Below, piece after piece: positions 1 through 12,300 of a stretch of 64,000 bases of DNA. Below the pieces are notes generated by a model. The model searched no databases. It saw only the letters and a program-made list of their open reading frames with translations, and was not told the DNA's origin. The stretch is from Branchiostoma belcheri (lineage: Eukaryota > Chordata > Leptocardii > Amphioxiformes > Branchiostomatidae). The position numbers and the translations under genes are program-made. How positions within the stretch are numbered: the stretch's first letter is position 1; each line of letters begins with the position of its first letter. The DNA lies in contig NW_017804520.1 in assembly GCF_001625305.1 (NCBI RefSeq), positions 1,408,994 to 1,472,993 of the forward strand. The letters run 5' to 3'.

Positions 1-610
1 ATGGAAAGTGTTTTGGGGAAAAGTTTGGGGACTTGTCACCAAACTAAAATTCTTCTAGCTGGAACAGATTTGATAGGTATTTAGGCCATTAGCTTTTACA
101 AAAAAAAGTGTTTTGGAAAATGGAAAGAATGTTGAGAGATTTCTATATTTCTCCATGTTTACAGGAAGCCCCAATTCGTAGTGTTGTATTTTATGTACCA
201 ATAAAAGTTTCATATGACAGTCCAGGGAACTCTGCTTTTATTGCATATGCGTAATATGAGACCAATCTATCCTGCCATTCTTGAGTTATCCTGGTGAAGA
301 ACACACATAGGCGCTGCCTAAAGTATAACCACCATTTGAGCGCCATTGACGTCATCATAATTATCATATGAATCTCGACGACCTGGTGTTGGCGGGTAAA
401 CTGAACAGGCATGCACTGTAATCCAACATGGTGGATATGAAAAGCCTCCATACTTGCTTTAGATTGTTGTTCGATAGACATGGGACTAAATATAAGCCCA
501 CTGCCCTCAAACAAGAAGAAACCCCCTTGCTCCAAAGAAGTCATCGAAGCGGCATGGAGGTAGTTCTCTCCATCTCAGGCCGAACACGGAAGCCTGCAGC
601 CACACCTTGT
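1..610. other. Unassigned sequence upstream of the mini-gene promoter
   Basis: Two overlapping open frames cross here on opposite strands (117 and 71 codons). Neither has a recognisable domain or clear splice sites, so I treat them as chance. No RNA gene or repeat is evident. Confidence 0.4.
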
Positions 611-712
611 CTGTCTAGACCCACGTCTAGACGTCATGTCTAGACCCACGTCTCGCCGTACGTCGGGACAGCGCGTCTGGGTATATAAGGCCTGACGAGC
701 AGGCCAAGCTCA
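611..712 (+). promoter_or_regulatory. TATA-type promoter of a candidate mini-gene
   Basis: TATATAAG lies at 682-689, about 30 bases ahead of a pyrimidine-rich start-like stretch near 712. Upstream, a short block beginning TGTCTAGACCCACGTCT is repeated (near 611 and 639), with TAGACGTC-type palindromes between. A direct repeat of TACGTCCTTGTGACT follows in the presumed 5' UTR. The arrangement looks like a real core promoter, but its transcript is uncertain. Confidence 0.45.
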
Positions 713-802
713 CTCTCGTTGAGGGTTCAGTTTACGTCCTTGTGACTATTACGCTTACGTCCTTGTGACTCTCGCTATCGACTTGCTCTCAGTCTAAAGA
801 GA

Positions 803-1097
803 ATGGCCAGAATCAACAACACCGGTGAGCCCAATTATACTTCCAGTATTGTTCGTTTAGTTGAAAAAAAAAATTGCATCACAAATCATTAACTTCCTGT
901 CATGCCTCCACCAGTACTGTTTATCTGACGAATGACTGCCTGACTGTACACGTGCTGTGTGTAAACATACATGCTGTGTGAAATAAAATACATTGTACAT
1001 GTACTTGAATTGACTTTTCTCGTTTTTTTTTCTTTTCATAGGTGAAGGTGACGACATCGGACAACCTCTCATCATGAAGAACGCCATCATTTTCTGA
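803..1097 (+). CDS. Candidate two-exon mini-gene encoding a 25-residue peptide
   Basis: Exon 1 (803-824) starts at ATG and ends at a canonical donor (G|GTGAGC). A pyrimidine-rich tract ending in TAG leads into exon 2 (1042-1097). The join is in frame and gives MARINNTGEG, then DDIGQPLIMKNAIIF and a TGA stop. The first ATG about 90 bases after the presumed start site is used. I recognise no family. The peptide is very short, so this may instead be the 5' end of another transcript or a non-coding RNA with a chance reading frame. An AATAAA-type signal lies inside the intron (near 982), and an almost identical copy lies downstream (near 1,534), so premature polyadenylation within the intron is conceivable. 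Confidence 0.3.
971..1027 (+). repeat. 57-bp direct repeat, copy 1 (intron of the mini-gene)
   Basis: This segment contains GTGTGAAATAAAATACATTG and ends in a T-rich run. It recurs almost unchanged at 1,523-1,580. Each copy carries an AATAAA-like hexamer. Confidence 0.8.
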
Positions 1098-1211
1098 TTT
1101 GATTTTCTGATTTATGATTTTCTGATTTATGATTTTCTGATTTATGATTTTCTGATTTATGATTTTCTGATTTATGATTTTCTGATTTATGATTTTCTGA
1201 TTTATGATTTT
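1091..1211 (+). repeat. 15-bp tandem repeat, about eight copies
   Basis: The unit TTTCTGATTTATGAT is repeated almost perfectly. It begins over the stop codon of the mini-gene, whose TGA lies in the first unit. Confidence 0.9.
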
Positions 1212-1522
1212 ATCCAGTTGCTTGAGTAACTTAGCGTGTTATTGTCTAACCTTGTAAAAATGTAACAGTTCCTTCTGTGTACCTGAACTATTGTTGGCAG
1301 GGATAATCACTGTTTCCTGGTTGTTGGTAAGGTGCTTGAATGTGTTTCGATGACATTCCGAGTGACATTGCTGGTGAGGGCCCCACCAGAAATATCCCTC
1401 CGAGTATCATTGCAACATATTCAACGTCTTGCAACCAACCAAGAGATTGTGGCTCTCCCTACTGACAATGCCTTGGGTAGATAGCGGGTAATTGTTACAT
1501 TTCTTAAGTTAGTGGACTGTTC

Positions 1523-1580
1523 ATGTTGTGTGAAATAAAATGCATTGTACATGTACTTGAATTGACTTTTCTCGTTTTTT
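1523..1580 (+). repeat. 57-bp direct repeat, copy 2
   Basis: Second copy of the 971-1,027 segment, with an AATAAA-type signal near 1,534. It is followed by an (AATG)n run. Confidence 0.8.
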
Positions 1581-1764
1581 GAATGAATGAATGAACCCTC
1601 TTCATTCTTGAATGCTTGTTTGGTTGTACCTTAGTAGTGTCAATGGCTTAGCCCTTATAACTAGTGTAAATACCTAGCGTAGTAGTAGTAGTAGAAGTTT
1701 TTTTCCAGACAGTTGTTACCTGTACATGTCCCCTAGCCTGTTACTTACTGTATTGCAATGAGTA

Positions 1765-1992
1765 TTATACAGGAGTTGTAAGTTGAGCGGCGAAGTGCGA
1801 TCGTCGCGGTCTCGGTTCCATTTTGTTAGGTCGGGCTTCCCTCTCCTTCTGATCCAAGCTAGGGTCCGAAAGTCTGTGTGCGCTGGGATTCTGTTCCATT
1901 TTGGCTTGGTAGAACCTGAGATACAGATTTTCTCCTCCACTTTTCCGACTTGCTATCGAATCCAGTTTTGAAAAGTCTGCGTTTTCCGCCAT
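1765..1992 (-). CDS. Possible first coding exon of an unidentified gene leaving the window
   Basis: On the minus strand an ATG at 1,992 opens a 75-codon frame beginning MAENADFSKLDSIASRKSGG. The polar, charged composition and the ATGGCGG context look more gene-like than most open frames here. No domain is recognised, the donor site is unclear, and another frame is open opposite. It could be a 5' exon whose remainder lies left of base 1, or chance. Confidence 0.2.
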   Translation of the reverse strand: MAENADFSKLDSIASRKSGGENLYLRFYQAKMEQNPSAHRLSDPSLDQKEREARPNKMEPRPRRSHFAAQLTTPV

Positions 1993-2975
1993 GTTGATGT
2001 GGAAGTATACACTGAATATAGGGGATGTAATTTTATAGTCATGATTTTGACTATAATAGCATGTCTGATACTTTAAAAGGTATCATCTTTATTGAAAGTT
2101 CTTATATAGTGTTTTAAAGTATATCTAATGGTATCTGTGGTCAGATTGAACGTATAACGTTATATCTGTTAACTTTTTTGTATCACCCCTCAAAATAAAG
2201 TGTAGTGCGCTGATTATATTTTCCCACTATGCTGTGCGAAAAAGAAGACCACCAGGAAAGCTGTTCTGTGTGTTATTATAGTTTCTTTGGTTATTCTTTG
2301 TACTTTTCACAGGTGTTTGACGTCTAGATATAGAGACAACATATCGTGAAAACTTCCTAAATAGTAACGTTATACCTATATAAATCCGTAGGTATGAAAT
2401 CGTAGATTTGTTTTTGTTTATTCATGCATTTTTGACACCTTGCGGTAAAAATTGTAGCCCTAATATTTCACCATTACCACTTTTCAACAGACAGTTGCTG
2501 AGGTTTTTTTTTCCTTTTAATTACCGAGTCATTCCTGAATGAAGCACTTGTTTGACCAAGTTCCATATGGATTTATAAAATTGAAAACTTAACTTACGTA
2601 TAAAGTGAGTCATAAAACATTTCGAAGCAATTGTTGTACACAAAATTTTCCACACAATATGCAACTGTGAGTTCCGCAATGACATCAACAACAAAACACA
2701 AAACTTCGGTTAGGAAACGGGCCTCGATTATAGCACATCCATCTCATTTATTTTATTGCACATCTGTCATATCATATATTGGAATTTCAAGACTTGAGTG
2801 TGTCATCACCACGTCTTGTGATTACGTGTTGGAATATAACTGTTAACGTTATAAGTTATATTTAAAAAAAAAGAATTTTAAGGCACAATTGGATATTTTG
2901 TGCTGTACTCTTTGGAAAACGTTCAAAACTGAGACCGCAACCGGGCTAGCCTCTACTAGGTTTAGATGCGACTGG
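1993..2975. other. AT-rich stretch, no gene seen; possible 3' end of the decarboxylase transcript
   Basis: No supported exon. On the minus strand an AATAAA-type signal overlaps 2,747-2,757, about 470 bases beyond the decarboxylase stop codon, and could end its transcript. Confidence 0.35.
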
Positions 2976-3110
2976 AAGGAGTAGAAATTGGCCAAATAGA
3001 CAGATAACATGGCAGGGGACTTGGTCCGCTAAAGTAGTACAGTTTGCCGCTCTTTAGAGGCCCAACTCCCCTGGCATGTTATCTGTCTATTTGGCCAATT
3101 TCTACTCTTT
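2976..3110. repeat. Long inverted repeat (44-bp arms) just beyond the decarboxylase stop codon
   Basis: Arms at 2,976-3,019 and 3,067-3,110 are reverse complements with two mismatches, separated by 47 bases. Both include GGCCAAATAGACAGATAACA or its complement. The structure lies in the probable 3' UTR of the minus-strand decarboxylase transcript and would fold into a long RNA hairpin. Confidence 0.85.
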
Positions 3111-3217
3111 GTAGCCGCTTCCCAAAGCCTGATACAGGCTATAAAAGACTACTAGTATTTGGCCAATTTCTACTCTTTGCAGCCGCCTCCCAAAGCCTGA
3201 TAGAGGCTATAGAAGAC
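3089..3217. repeat. 68-bp tandem duplication abutting the decarboxylase stop codon
   Basis: Copies at 3,089-3,149 and 3,157-3,217 differ at a few positions and share TTCTACTCTTTG and CCCAAAGCCTGATA. The right copy ends four bases before the stop codon, so it is part of the 3' UTR. Its left copy overlaps the right arm of the neighbouring inverted repeat. Confidence 0.85.
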
Positions 3218-3220
3218 CCT

Positions 3221-3394
3221 CTACAGGTCCGCTCCAAGACGTTCTATTTCCTCCACAAGGAAGTCCAGGTCCTGACGTGTCGTCTCGCAATTGGCCAGCA
3301 CCAGACGGAAGAAGTTTGGCACGCCCTCTAGCGGCTGGTACTGCACCATCATGTTGCCCTTCTTGGTCATGCGGTCTTTGATGACTGGTGCCAC
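3221..3394 (-). CDS. CSAD-like: Decarboxylase exon 15 (C-terminus, stop codon)
   Basis: Acceptor TTTTAG|GTGG at 3,394; TAG stop at 3,221-3,223. Encodes residues 437-493, starting [13 protein letters not shown] and ending ERLGADL, which aligns with the CSAD/GADL1 C-terminus without gaps at the end. Confidence 0.92.
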   Translation of the reverse strand: MAPVIKDRMTKKGNMMVQYQPLEGVPNFFRLVLANCETTRQDLDFLVEEIERLGADL

Positions 3395-6300
3395 CTAAAA
3401 CGTCAGCCAACAGTAACGTTAAGTCGTAACTTTGTCAACCTTTAAATGAAAATACAAACCCCATATGCAACACAGTATTTGATAGAATATCGTATTCTTT
3501 CTCCTTTACGTATTACTGAAGGTAACAAAGTCAATGCCAAGAATAATGTAAGAGCCTGACCTGGTCTAGTTTCTGGGTGAATTCTGGTCCCTCCGGTACC
3601 CCCTGCAGACTGGGTGGTATGTACCAAAAGCACACGTTGGTACAGTTGGGCTGAAACATAAGGCGAAGACCAAAGTCATAAAGCTAACTATTCCAACACC
3701 GACGCCCTATTAGTAAAGAGTACAGTAGTCCTGGAGTTATAAAGACAAAGAGTAGTCACGTCAAGCATAATTTACACAGACATATATCAAACGTTTAGAT
3801 TTATAGTAAAGCAATTGTGGCTTTTGGTTGATCCTATGATATACCTCAGACAGAGGCAATGTCGCAAGAGCCAATAAGCGAAAAATGCGCTATAATGTTA
3901 GCTACAAAGCTTAAGCGCCATGAAAACGTTGGAACATCTGCTTACCCCTGGCAGCACCATCTTAAAATCATTCCTATTGCTGAGCTTGTCATACACGTAC
4001 CTGGAAAAGGGCAGACAAAAAAAGCAAAACCTTAGCGTTTGCTGATCTACACCTAACAGATCATAATCAACAAGCATCCTTAGAAACAAAAGCTGTACGT
4101 AAAATATGAGCCAACTCATTCCCATAGACGTTCTCGGATCTGATATGGCAAGGAGTTTTCGTCGTGAGAGGCCAGCTTTAACTTCCACGTATTCTATAGC
4201 TACACGACATTTTATGACGTATTCAAACTCTGTCTTGAAAATAAACAACGGAGAAATGGGTCAAATTGGCAGGTAAGGAAATGTGGCCCAATCGTAGGTA
4301 GAAGACAGCCGCAACTATTGGGCAATGTTCACTATTTTTTTCAGCAGCCCCAGGAGCCTGGTAGATAGACACTAGGACAGGTAATAAATAGCCTGTACTG
4401 ACTGTGCCAGTTCAAAGACGTAGTCCACGTGCTGTTCGAATCCCCTGGTGCCGTGCGCCTTCCAGGACAGCCAGAGTTTCATAGGGTCGGTCTGGTGGTA
4501 CAAAACAAAAAAAGAGAATAACAATATAGATAACCTTTATTGAACATTCATGCCCTATCGGGCTAAGTACAGGTAAACAGGTATATATACGTTGTAGTAC
4601 AAATAGGACTACTGATACTAATCTAACTACGCCAGCTCTAAAACTACTTTGAAATTTGAAATGGGTTTGTTTGATACAGGCGCTCAATGATCAAAGCGCA
4701 CATAAGAAAGATTTTTAAAAAGGCTAGAAAAGACATTTTTCTTTTGCTGATGGGAGAACGGCAGTGTACACTGTTCCTAACCTTTCTGCCACACTGTATG
4801 CTCTTGTCGCCGACGTCATAGCTGGCGTCGTAAGAAATCTTGTCCTTCTGGAACAGGTAGGTCGCACCGGACGCGTGGGCCGCTTTCAGGAGACCCTATA
4901 CGGTAACAGGGATGTCCTTTCTGTAAGTTCTTTATTGCAAGTTCACACCCGAAGGCTAATTGCAAACTGACGAGGGCAATGAGTACAGAATGTATTGAAG
5001 CATGGTATAAAACCACGTGGTAACATAAAGTTCAACTTCTACTACTAGTAATCTTTTACCCTGGATGCAAGGTTACCGCGGGGCCTGGCCTTTTCTAATC
5101 GGCTCACCAAACAACTAGCCCCCGCGGCCGGTAACACATTCCAGCCGTACAGGGAGTTTTGGCCACCCCGCCAGAGTACTGCGGCCAGGCCCCGTCATCT
5201 GGCATCCAGGGTACTAATCTTTCTATCTGTAACTTAAACAGATAACGTAATACGTATATGTGATACAGATACAGCAGAATGTTTGAGAAAAAGAAAACCA
5301 ACTAGAAAGATTTGCACCTTCGCACATGGCCTGCTCTAAACACATTCATATACATGTTCAGACAGGAATCTAAATCCCTCCTGCTATAAAACTGCAACAT
5401 GATGTAACCCAACACTAGTTGCCATGGTAATAGACATTCTGGTTCAGGTCAAATAGAGCAAAAACAACATGTTTTCCTTCGTTAAACATAATGACAGAAG
5501 ACCGGAAGATGTACCTGTTCCCTGGTGACGAAGACAGAGCACTGCAGCGGGAGGGACAGCATCTTGTGCGGGTTCCACAGCAGTGAGTCCGCCCGGTCCA
5601 CCCCCGACATCAGCCCGCGGTGTCTCCGCGACGTCAGCACCGCACCGCCCCAGGCAGCCTGCCGGAAGGAAGGAATGAGTGAACAAATAAATGAACGAAT
5701 AAGTGAAGGAAGGAAGGAATGGATGGAGGAATGTACAAGGAGCTGTTACTCAAGCAACTGGATATAGATTCAGACGTTTCAAGTACTTTTCGTCAGTGAC
5801 TGTGCTTTCTTTATCAATATATAGGATTTAGTGCCACAAGCATTTATATAAGAACGATCCCCGTTGAAAATGATGGTGAACTTGGGCAGTGTCACTGTGG
5901 AAGCGACACCTAGCGGTACTCACATCCACGTGCAGCCAGAGCCTGTGTTTCTGGCAGACGTCTGCGATGGCGCCGAGCGGGTCGTACCCGCCAGTCACTG
6001 TCGTGCCGCTGGTGGCGTTCACAAAGAAAGGCACGGACCCCTGCAAGGTAAACATAGGTCATCTATATCTGCTGATATTTACAATAAAAAACAACATGCC
6101 TCTGCAGTACCAAAGAAAGTTGCTAGGAGCGCCAAGGTTATTTCACTGTGGTTACTTACAACTTGTGACCACAGCATGTCCAGAACAACAAAAAAACGGA
6201 CAATCCTCTACAGTAGGAACACCACAGGGATACCTAAACCCTAGTCATGTCTTTGACAGGCAAGCACATAACCAATTATCAAATGTCATAAGTTACAATA

Positions 6301-9300
6301 TATTATTAATTTACAGCTTCCCGAAATCATATGTAAACACATCATCAGCTTCGTGACAAAGTTAAGACGACCATGTCTCGTCTTACCTGAGATTTGGCAT
6401 CTTCGATAGCTTTATCCAGTTCCTTTGGTAACATCTGCCCTCTACCGGAACATACACAAATCACAGCATCAGTACAGTCTCACGAACTGCAGTAATTCAT
6501 AACCTAGACACCTAGCCGAGGGCGTTAGCCCGTCAGATTTATTGGGGTGCGAAAAATGTCCTGTCAGGGAAGATATTGACCGCCGCGGTTTTGACAGAGC
6601 TGCTTCAATCCTGCCCTACTTTCACACAGAAAAATTGTACAGCTGACACCACACCGTTTTATTCCGCCCTTCACCATTCGTTTCAGTACGATAGAGGCGT
6701 CTAAAATATACAATATCACAGCGGCCTAATGTCAAACACTCGTCTATCATTAGCTATGAAGATATGGGTCTTCAAAAGCTGGCGAGCACATATACAAAAG
6801 CTGAATAAGAGGTCTTCAAAAGTGATTGATGCTCTGTGACCGAGCTATTGAATTTCTGACAACTCCTGTCGTCAGGCCTGATGACGTCAGGCCAAAGGGC
6901 ACTGACCTTTCGTCACACTTGACCTTGATGACGTTGTCTGTTCCGATCCCAAGAAACCCCGCGCCCTTCGTCATGGAGTAGTGGCTCTGGGGGAGGAAAC
7001 AGCGCCAAATAAGGACATGTGGTTATGATAGGTGTGCCCTGAAAACAAGTACATCAAAGATTAACAGTTTACAGTTTTATTAAGAAAATCAGCCTCACAG
7101 CATGATGAATTGCACTGGTTTGTACAATCATTATGTGGCAAAGCTAGAATCAACATTACATATAAAACGGAGAAAACTCAAGCAAAGCTATACAGAATGT
7201 CCCACTATGGGCACTAAAGTAAAAGAACGCCCTAGAACAGTCTTACTGGGTAGAATTGTTATACAAGCGTATGGCCTGGTTCCAGTAATTAGTAACAAGC
7301 TTGTGTGTTACGCCGAAGGGTCGTTACACCAGCTACACGACACAGATAACGTTACGGATGGTTCTGACGTCGTCCCGATTTACTTTACAGCCGTCATGAG
7401 TGTCTTCAGTGACAATCACGCACGTTAATCTGTACCGACGTCAGCTCCATTCCAGTTCCATTCATGTCAAAGTCAATACAACCCCTTCTCAACGTCTCAA
7501 AATACATGTAGTAAACGCCATACAAGCGTCGAGCTTTAGATACTCATTCTCATAGAATTCTGCCACTTGTTTCTGCCATCAAAGTGCCTCTTACATTTTC
7601 AGGACGTGTTTACATGCCCAGGACCTCCCTGAAAAGCAGTACCCTGCAACTGTGAGAGCTAGCTACACTGGTAAAAACCCTCGTGAACGATTAAGAGAAA
7701 GACTTGTAAATAAGCCTGTCTTTTCTTTCATCCGTGAATAGTTTTATCTTCAGCCTGTCTTTTCTTTTCTTTGCTTTTCTTTTGGAGCATCTGTGTATCT
7801 GCTCAATGCCAAATCCAAGTCCATTCCTGTTTTACGACGTGTATTTTACATGCAAATGCGATCCTTGTCAGAACGTATACGGTTTATCTAAAAGAACAGA
7901 AGAGCCTTACACGATCTGGCTAGAGCTGGTCAATCGATACATTGATGTACCGGTGAATTCAATGGTCCGCACATGTCTGGATCTTAGATTTTTGGACTGT
8001 TGCCCGTTAAGTTAAGCTAGGATCAGTTGTTGTATTTTTTATTTCGAAGTCCGGGATCCCGTCCTGTAGTGACTTCAGGCGGTCTAAGCTGGACATTTCC
8101 TAGAACCCCCTCCCCAAAATGCGGCAAGAAAGTTTAGCCTTGTGCGAGATTCTTTTCACACACTGAGGAACGTAATGCAACACAAAGTTGGAGCGCACTC
8201 AAGTAGCAAGGACCTACTTTAACGCTACCACTTACACATAACACAAACACATAGATATAAAATCCAATATAAATGAAGTACACAACGTTACAAAGAACAA
8301 AGATATTGCAAACGCATGCAAATGCAAGACCAATTCCCCACCCAATGATAAACTGATAGGACACAACAATAAAATGATAGGACGCAATGCAAAATACAAG
8401 GAAAAATTATTGTGTGAGATTTACGATGAGTGATCCAGTGTTACGTATCTAGCGACACGGTAAGAGTGGTAAGACCGTATGCTCACTCCGCAAATGGGCG
8501 GAAATGTCGCAGCTATCTCCCGCTACCATTACCGGGGACACCCCCTGATAATTTACGTCTGATGCTAAAAACACGCCGACGCCACGTGACGCGCCTGACG
8601 CAAACGTAACGTGCGACGTGGGGCGGCAAATGTCGCGTGTGACGCAGGCTTCACTCAGACACGAAGGATACGTCGACTTGTTCTTACCTAGTCTGTAACT
8701 GTCTGTAACTGTCTGTCTGTAACTGATGACCAAGGTGTTGCGTGAAGACAAGGAGTAAGAAAGATGGGCATAGATTAAGTGATGAAAGACACGAGAAGAT
8801 ATATTTTAGAACATGCCTTCATAGTACATAGAAGGAGACATATAAGACTAAAAAGGCTTTTCAAACCTACTTTCAACCTCCAATAAATTGTTTTGAAGAG
8901 ATGTACGAGGAAAGAAAGAAAAAAAGAATGAACATCAATTAATAAGTAGTATACAGCGTTTGATTGAAGTCGCTTGGCTTGGATCCCACAATTTGACGCC
9001 AAGTCTGTACCTCATTTTACTCATCATAACCCCCGTAGAGTCCCATCAGTTCAACGTATGGTAAGATGTTCCTTATTCTTCCTCCTATCCACCCTATAAA
9101 GTATCAATTAACCCGTCGTTCCACAAACTCTGAAGAGAAGTCCACCTTGGGTCTACAAGTGATTGGTAATTTCGTATACTGATGAAGGCGACAGTGGTCG
9201 TTGAAAATTTGATCCTACTGTACCCTTGTGTCGGAATAAAGTTCAGCATTACCAACGATTACTACCAACACAGATGAACTTCCATGATAATTTGACAAAA

Positions 9301-12300
9301 GAAGTCCACCCGTCTACTCACAGATAGGACAACACAAGTAGAGTACGGTATATTCGCACACCATTCCGACGTCGTGTATAACTATTTATCCCACCATCCT
9401 TCCAAACTATCCCCTTGCTATCACATCTGCCATCGTTACGTTCCCTGCCTGGCTGCGGAGTTTGGCAAATTTACGAGAGCATTGCCGTTCGCAAAGCCCC
9501 ATGCTGCTGCCGGGAGCCCGATAAGGCCCGGGCCTCGCTTGCACGGCGATTACAGATGTGCTGATAGTGTGGCGGAGACGCCCAGCGATAAAACCCAAAA
9601 CGTGAGCAGAGTGCAGCGCCAGGGAAGGCGTGGCTACGGTCTGAATTTTTTCTCTGTCGGTCTGTTAGAATTAGGGTTAGGTACCTACATTTTGGTACCT
9701 CCAAGTACGGAGGTTTTGTTTTCGGTGTGTTCCCCTGTGTTTCCGTAGTTGTTTCCATATGGAAGGCACGTCGAGGACACTGACAGGAAGTTAGATCAAA
9801 TGTCCCAGAAAAGGTTATCTCATTTCCTGTCCTTAATTTCATGTAAAATGCATGTCTGTTGCCTCATGAGAGCCATTGGAGAAATGCATTCAAAGAATCA
9901 GCGAGAAATTTACATTAATGATTAAAAATGAGACATTCGCAAAAACTCTAAATATATCACGGAGGTATGATATCTTCGATTTGTTTTTTTGTTTTTTTAA
10001 TGATGGTGTTTTCCTTGTGACACACTCCTGACGTCAAAGAAAACTTCACAGCCAAAACAACATTCGTGATACAATCCACCGACGTGACTTGCTTGCAGTG
10101 TTAGAACAGGCGCGGCGGTGTCCTAAATCTTTTTTTCTGTGTCTATATCTGTGTTATTTTATTTGCGATGGCAGAATTTTCCTCTTGAAATGTTACTGAC
10201 TACTACTACTACTACTACTAGATCCATCTTGGGAATCTGGTGCGAGAATTGATAACCCAACACAAAACAGCACTTCTTTGTTGTGGTTGAAGCATACTTA
10301 TAACAAAGCGTTCGGCTTAGCACCCTGATTGCTACAGGTTTCGTCTTAGAAAATGCTGACTCTGGCGGCCTTGGTTTCGTTATCTGCTTCCCCAATCTTA
10401 GCATGCGGATCACATGCTAATGTTTCACGTGCTTGATAGTTTAGCACACAGAAACGGCCATCTATTCAAATTTGGACATTTTCAGACGTTAATAGGTGTG
10501 CAGGATCAGTCTACAGATCAGAAATGACTTACATAACGTCAGTGTAGACAGTTTACGTTATGTATCTAGTTATGATGTATGGAAAACACTCGGCATTACA
10601 CCATTAGAAAATGTCTACGACTGCTGTATTGTAGGTCGTAACTGCAGGCTTAAATTTTCACCCCTGGCTCGTGGATCTAAATGACATAGGAGGAAAAAAT
10701 CTATTTTGAAAACTCGGCGTTCTTAACTTCTACAGCTGAGTCTTGGTAATGCAGGGGGGTAAGCTATGCGCCCAGACGCGTCGGAGCAAATGCACAGTCA
10801 CTTGATGCAGCATTTATTGGGCGCATGTTCCGAATACAAGATCGTGATTGTAACGATGTATGCGGGACGGACAGCCAACAATTTGTCTCGGCGAAATCTA
10901 CAAAAGTACGCATCCTTTAATGTATCCCTGCCGCTGGAATGGATCCCGAATTAAGGGCAATTTTTGCTTCCACTGGCCGTGAAAATCGCCAAATAAAAAC
11001 GTATCGACGTGAGAATTTGTAGCGTTACACGCCGGATCGACTGCGGTAATCACATCTCTGGGCGCGAGCGGGGAGAAGGCAGCTACCGGTGCACGTCCTG
11101 AGTGCTGAAAACCGTGTGACTGTGCATCTCTGCGGACGGTACATCTAACACTAGTCCTTTCGTGTGGGGACGTAAAGCAAGGTCGCCCCGTGTATGGGGG
11201 ATCTTCAGGCGTTAGCACGTATAAGAACCCAGCACACTTATTTAGAAGAGCAGGCCAATGTGCCTGGTGGAAAGCGTGACGACACCACATTGCACTTCTA
11301 GCTAATGAAAAAGCGCCGTTCTTTGCCTCTACTCCACCAGTGCTGTTGCCTCTCCTTGGTGCTGAAATAGTGGTGACTGTGTATTTCCGATGACTGTGCA
11401 AGTCCACTAGTGTCTCTCCGATACGCAGACCTTAGTCCGTCCCTTGTTTCCCTCTGTGGCACATCGGGTCGCTCTTTTCGTCTTGTACCTCCTGTTTGTG
11501 CTCCTTTCTTAAGTCGACGATACCTTTTGTTATAACTTATGGGGATAGGATAGGTCCATTGTTGGTACGGGGGATGTGGTGAAGCCATTTGCTGCATTTG
11601 CTCCCAAACAAATGTCGGCCTTTCTAGGTCTTTCTCCACAAGGGGTACCATATCAGTCCCCCCCCTCTCCCACCGTCTTATGGTTCCTAACTGTGAATCT
11701 TTCTTGCTGTTTCCTTTGATTCCTGGTGTGCAAAATCCATCTAAGTCTTTTTTCTCTCATCAACTTTGTCACGTAACTGTCCAAACGACTGTAAAGTCTT
11801 AACACGATCACCGTGGATTGATTTGCACGGGGCGTCTCAAATTTCAGACGTCACAAATACCTAACGACCGAGACTGCACACAAGAGCGCCGTGGTACGTG
11901 TGTGATTTCTGTATTACAGCTACACTTTTAAAGCTACCATTTGGCAAGGAATTTTGCAAGAATAAACATGTTGTAAATAGCAATATAACTTCCGCTTGAA
12001 AAGTTATGTACATTTATACTTTTATGACTATAAAATGTTTTGTAAATCCACTAATATCGGCAATTTGGGAACATTTTGAATACAGATCCCCTTCCGAATC
12101 TGGGGCGTAACGTCTTTATACATCATGAATAGAGACGATACAGGTTTATTGGGCAGAAAAAGAAAGGCATGTTGGAGGGTGGAAAGGAATGATGGATGGC
12201 GACGTGCAGGAGGTACCAAAATGAAGATGGTCTAGGACGCTGCAGGACACGTTTACCGAAGATTTATAGCAAATAAAACTAATCCTTAGTAAGGAAATTT

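Noticed and set aside
10898-11407. 169-codon minus-strand open frame in intron 6
   Set aside because: No recognised domain and overlaps another open frame; no splice partner.
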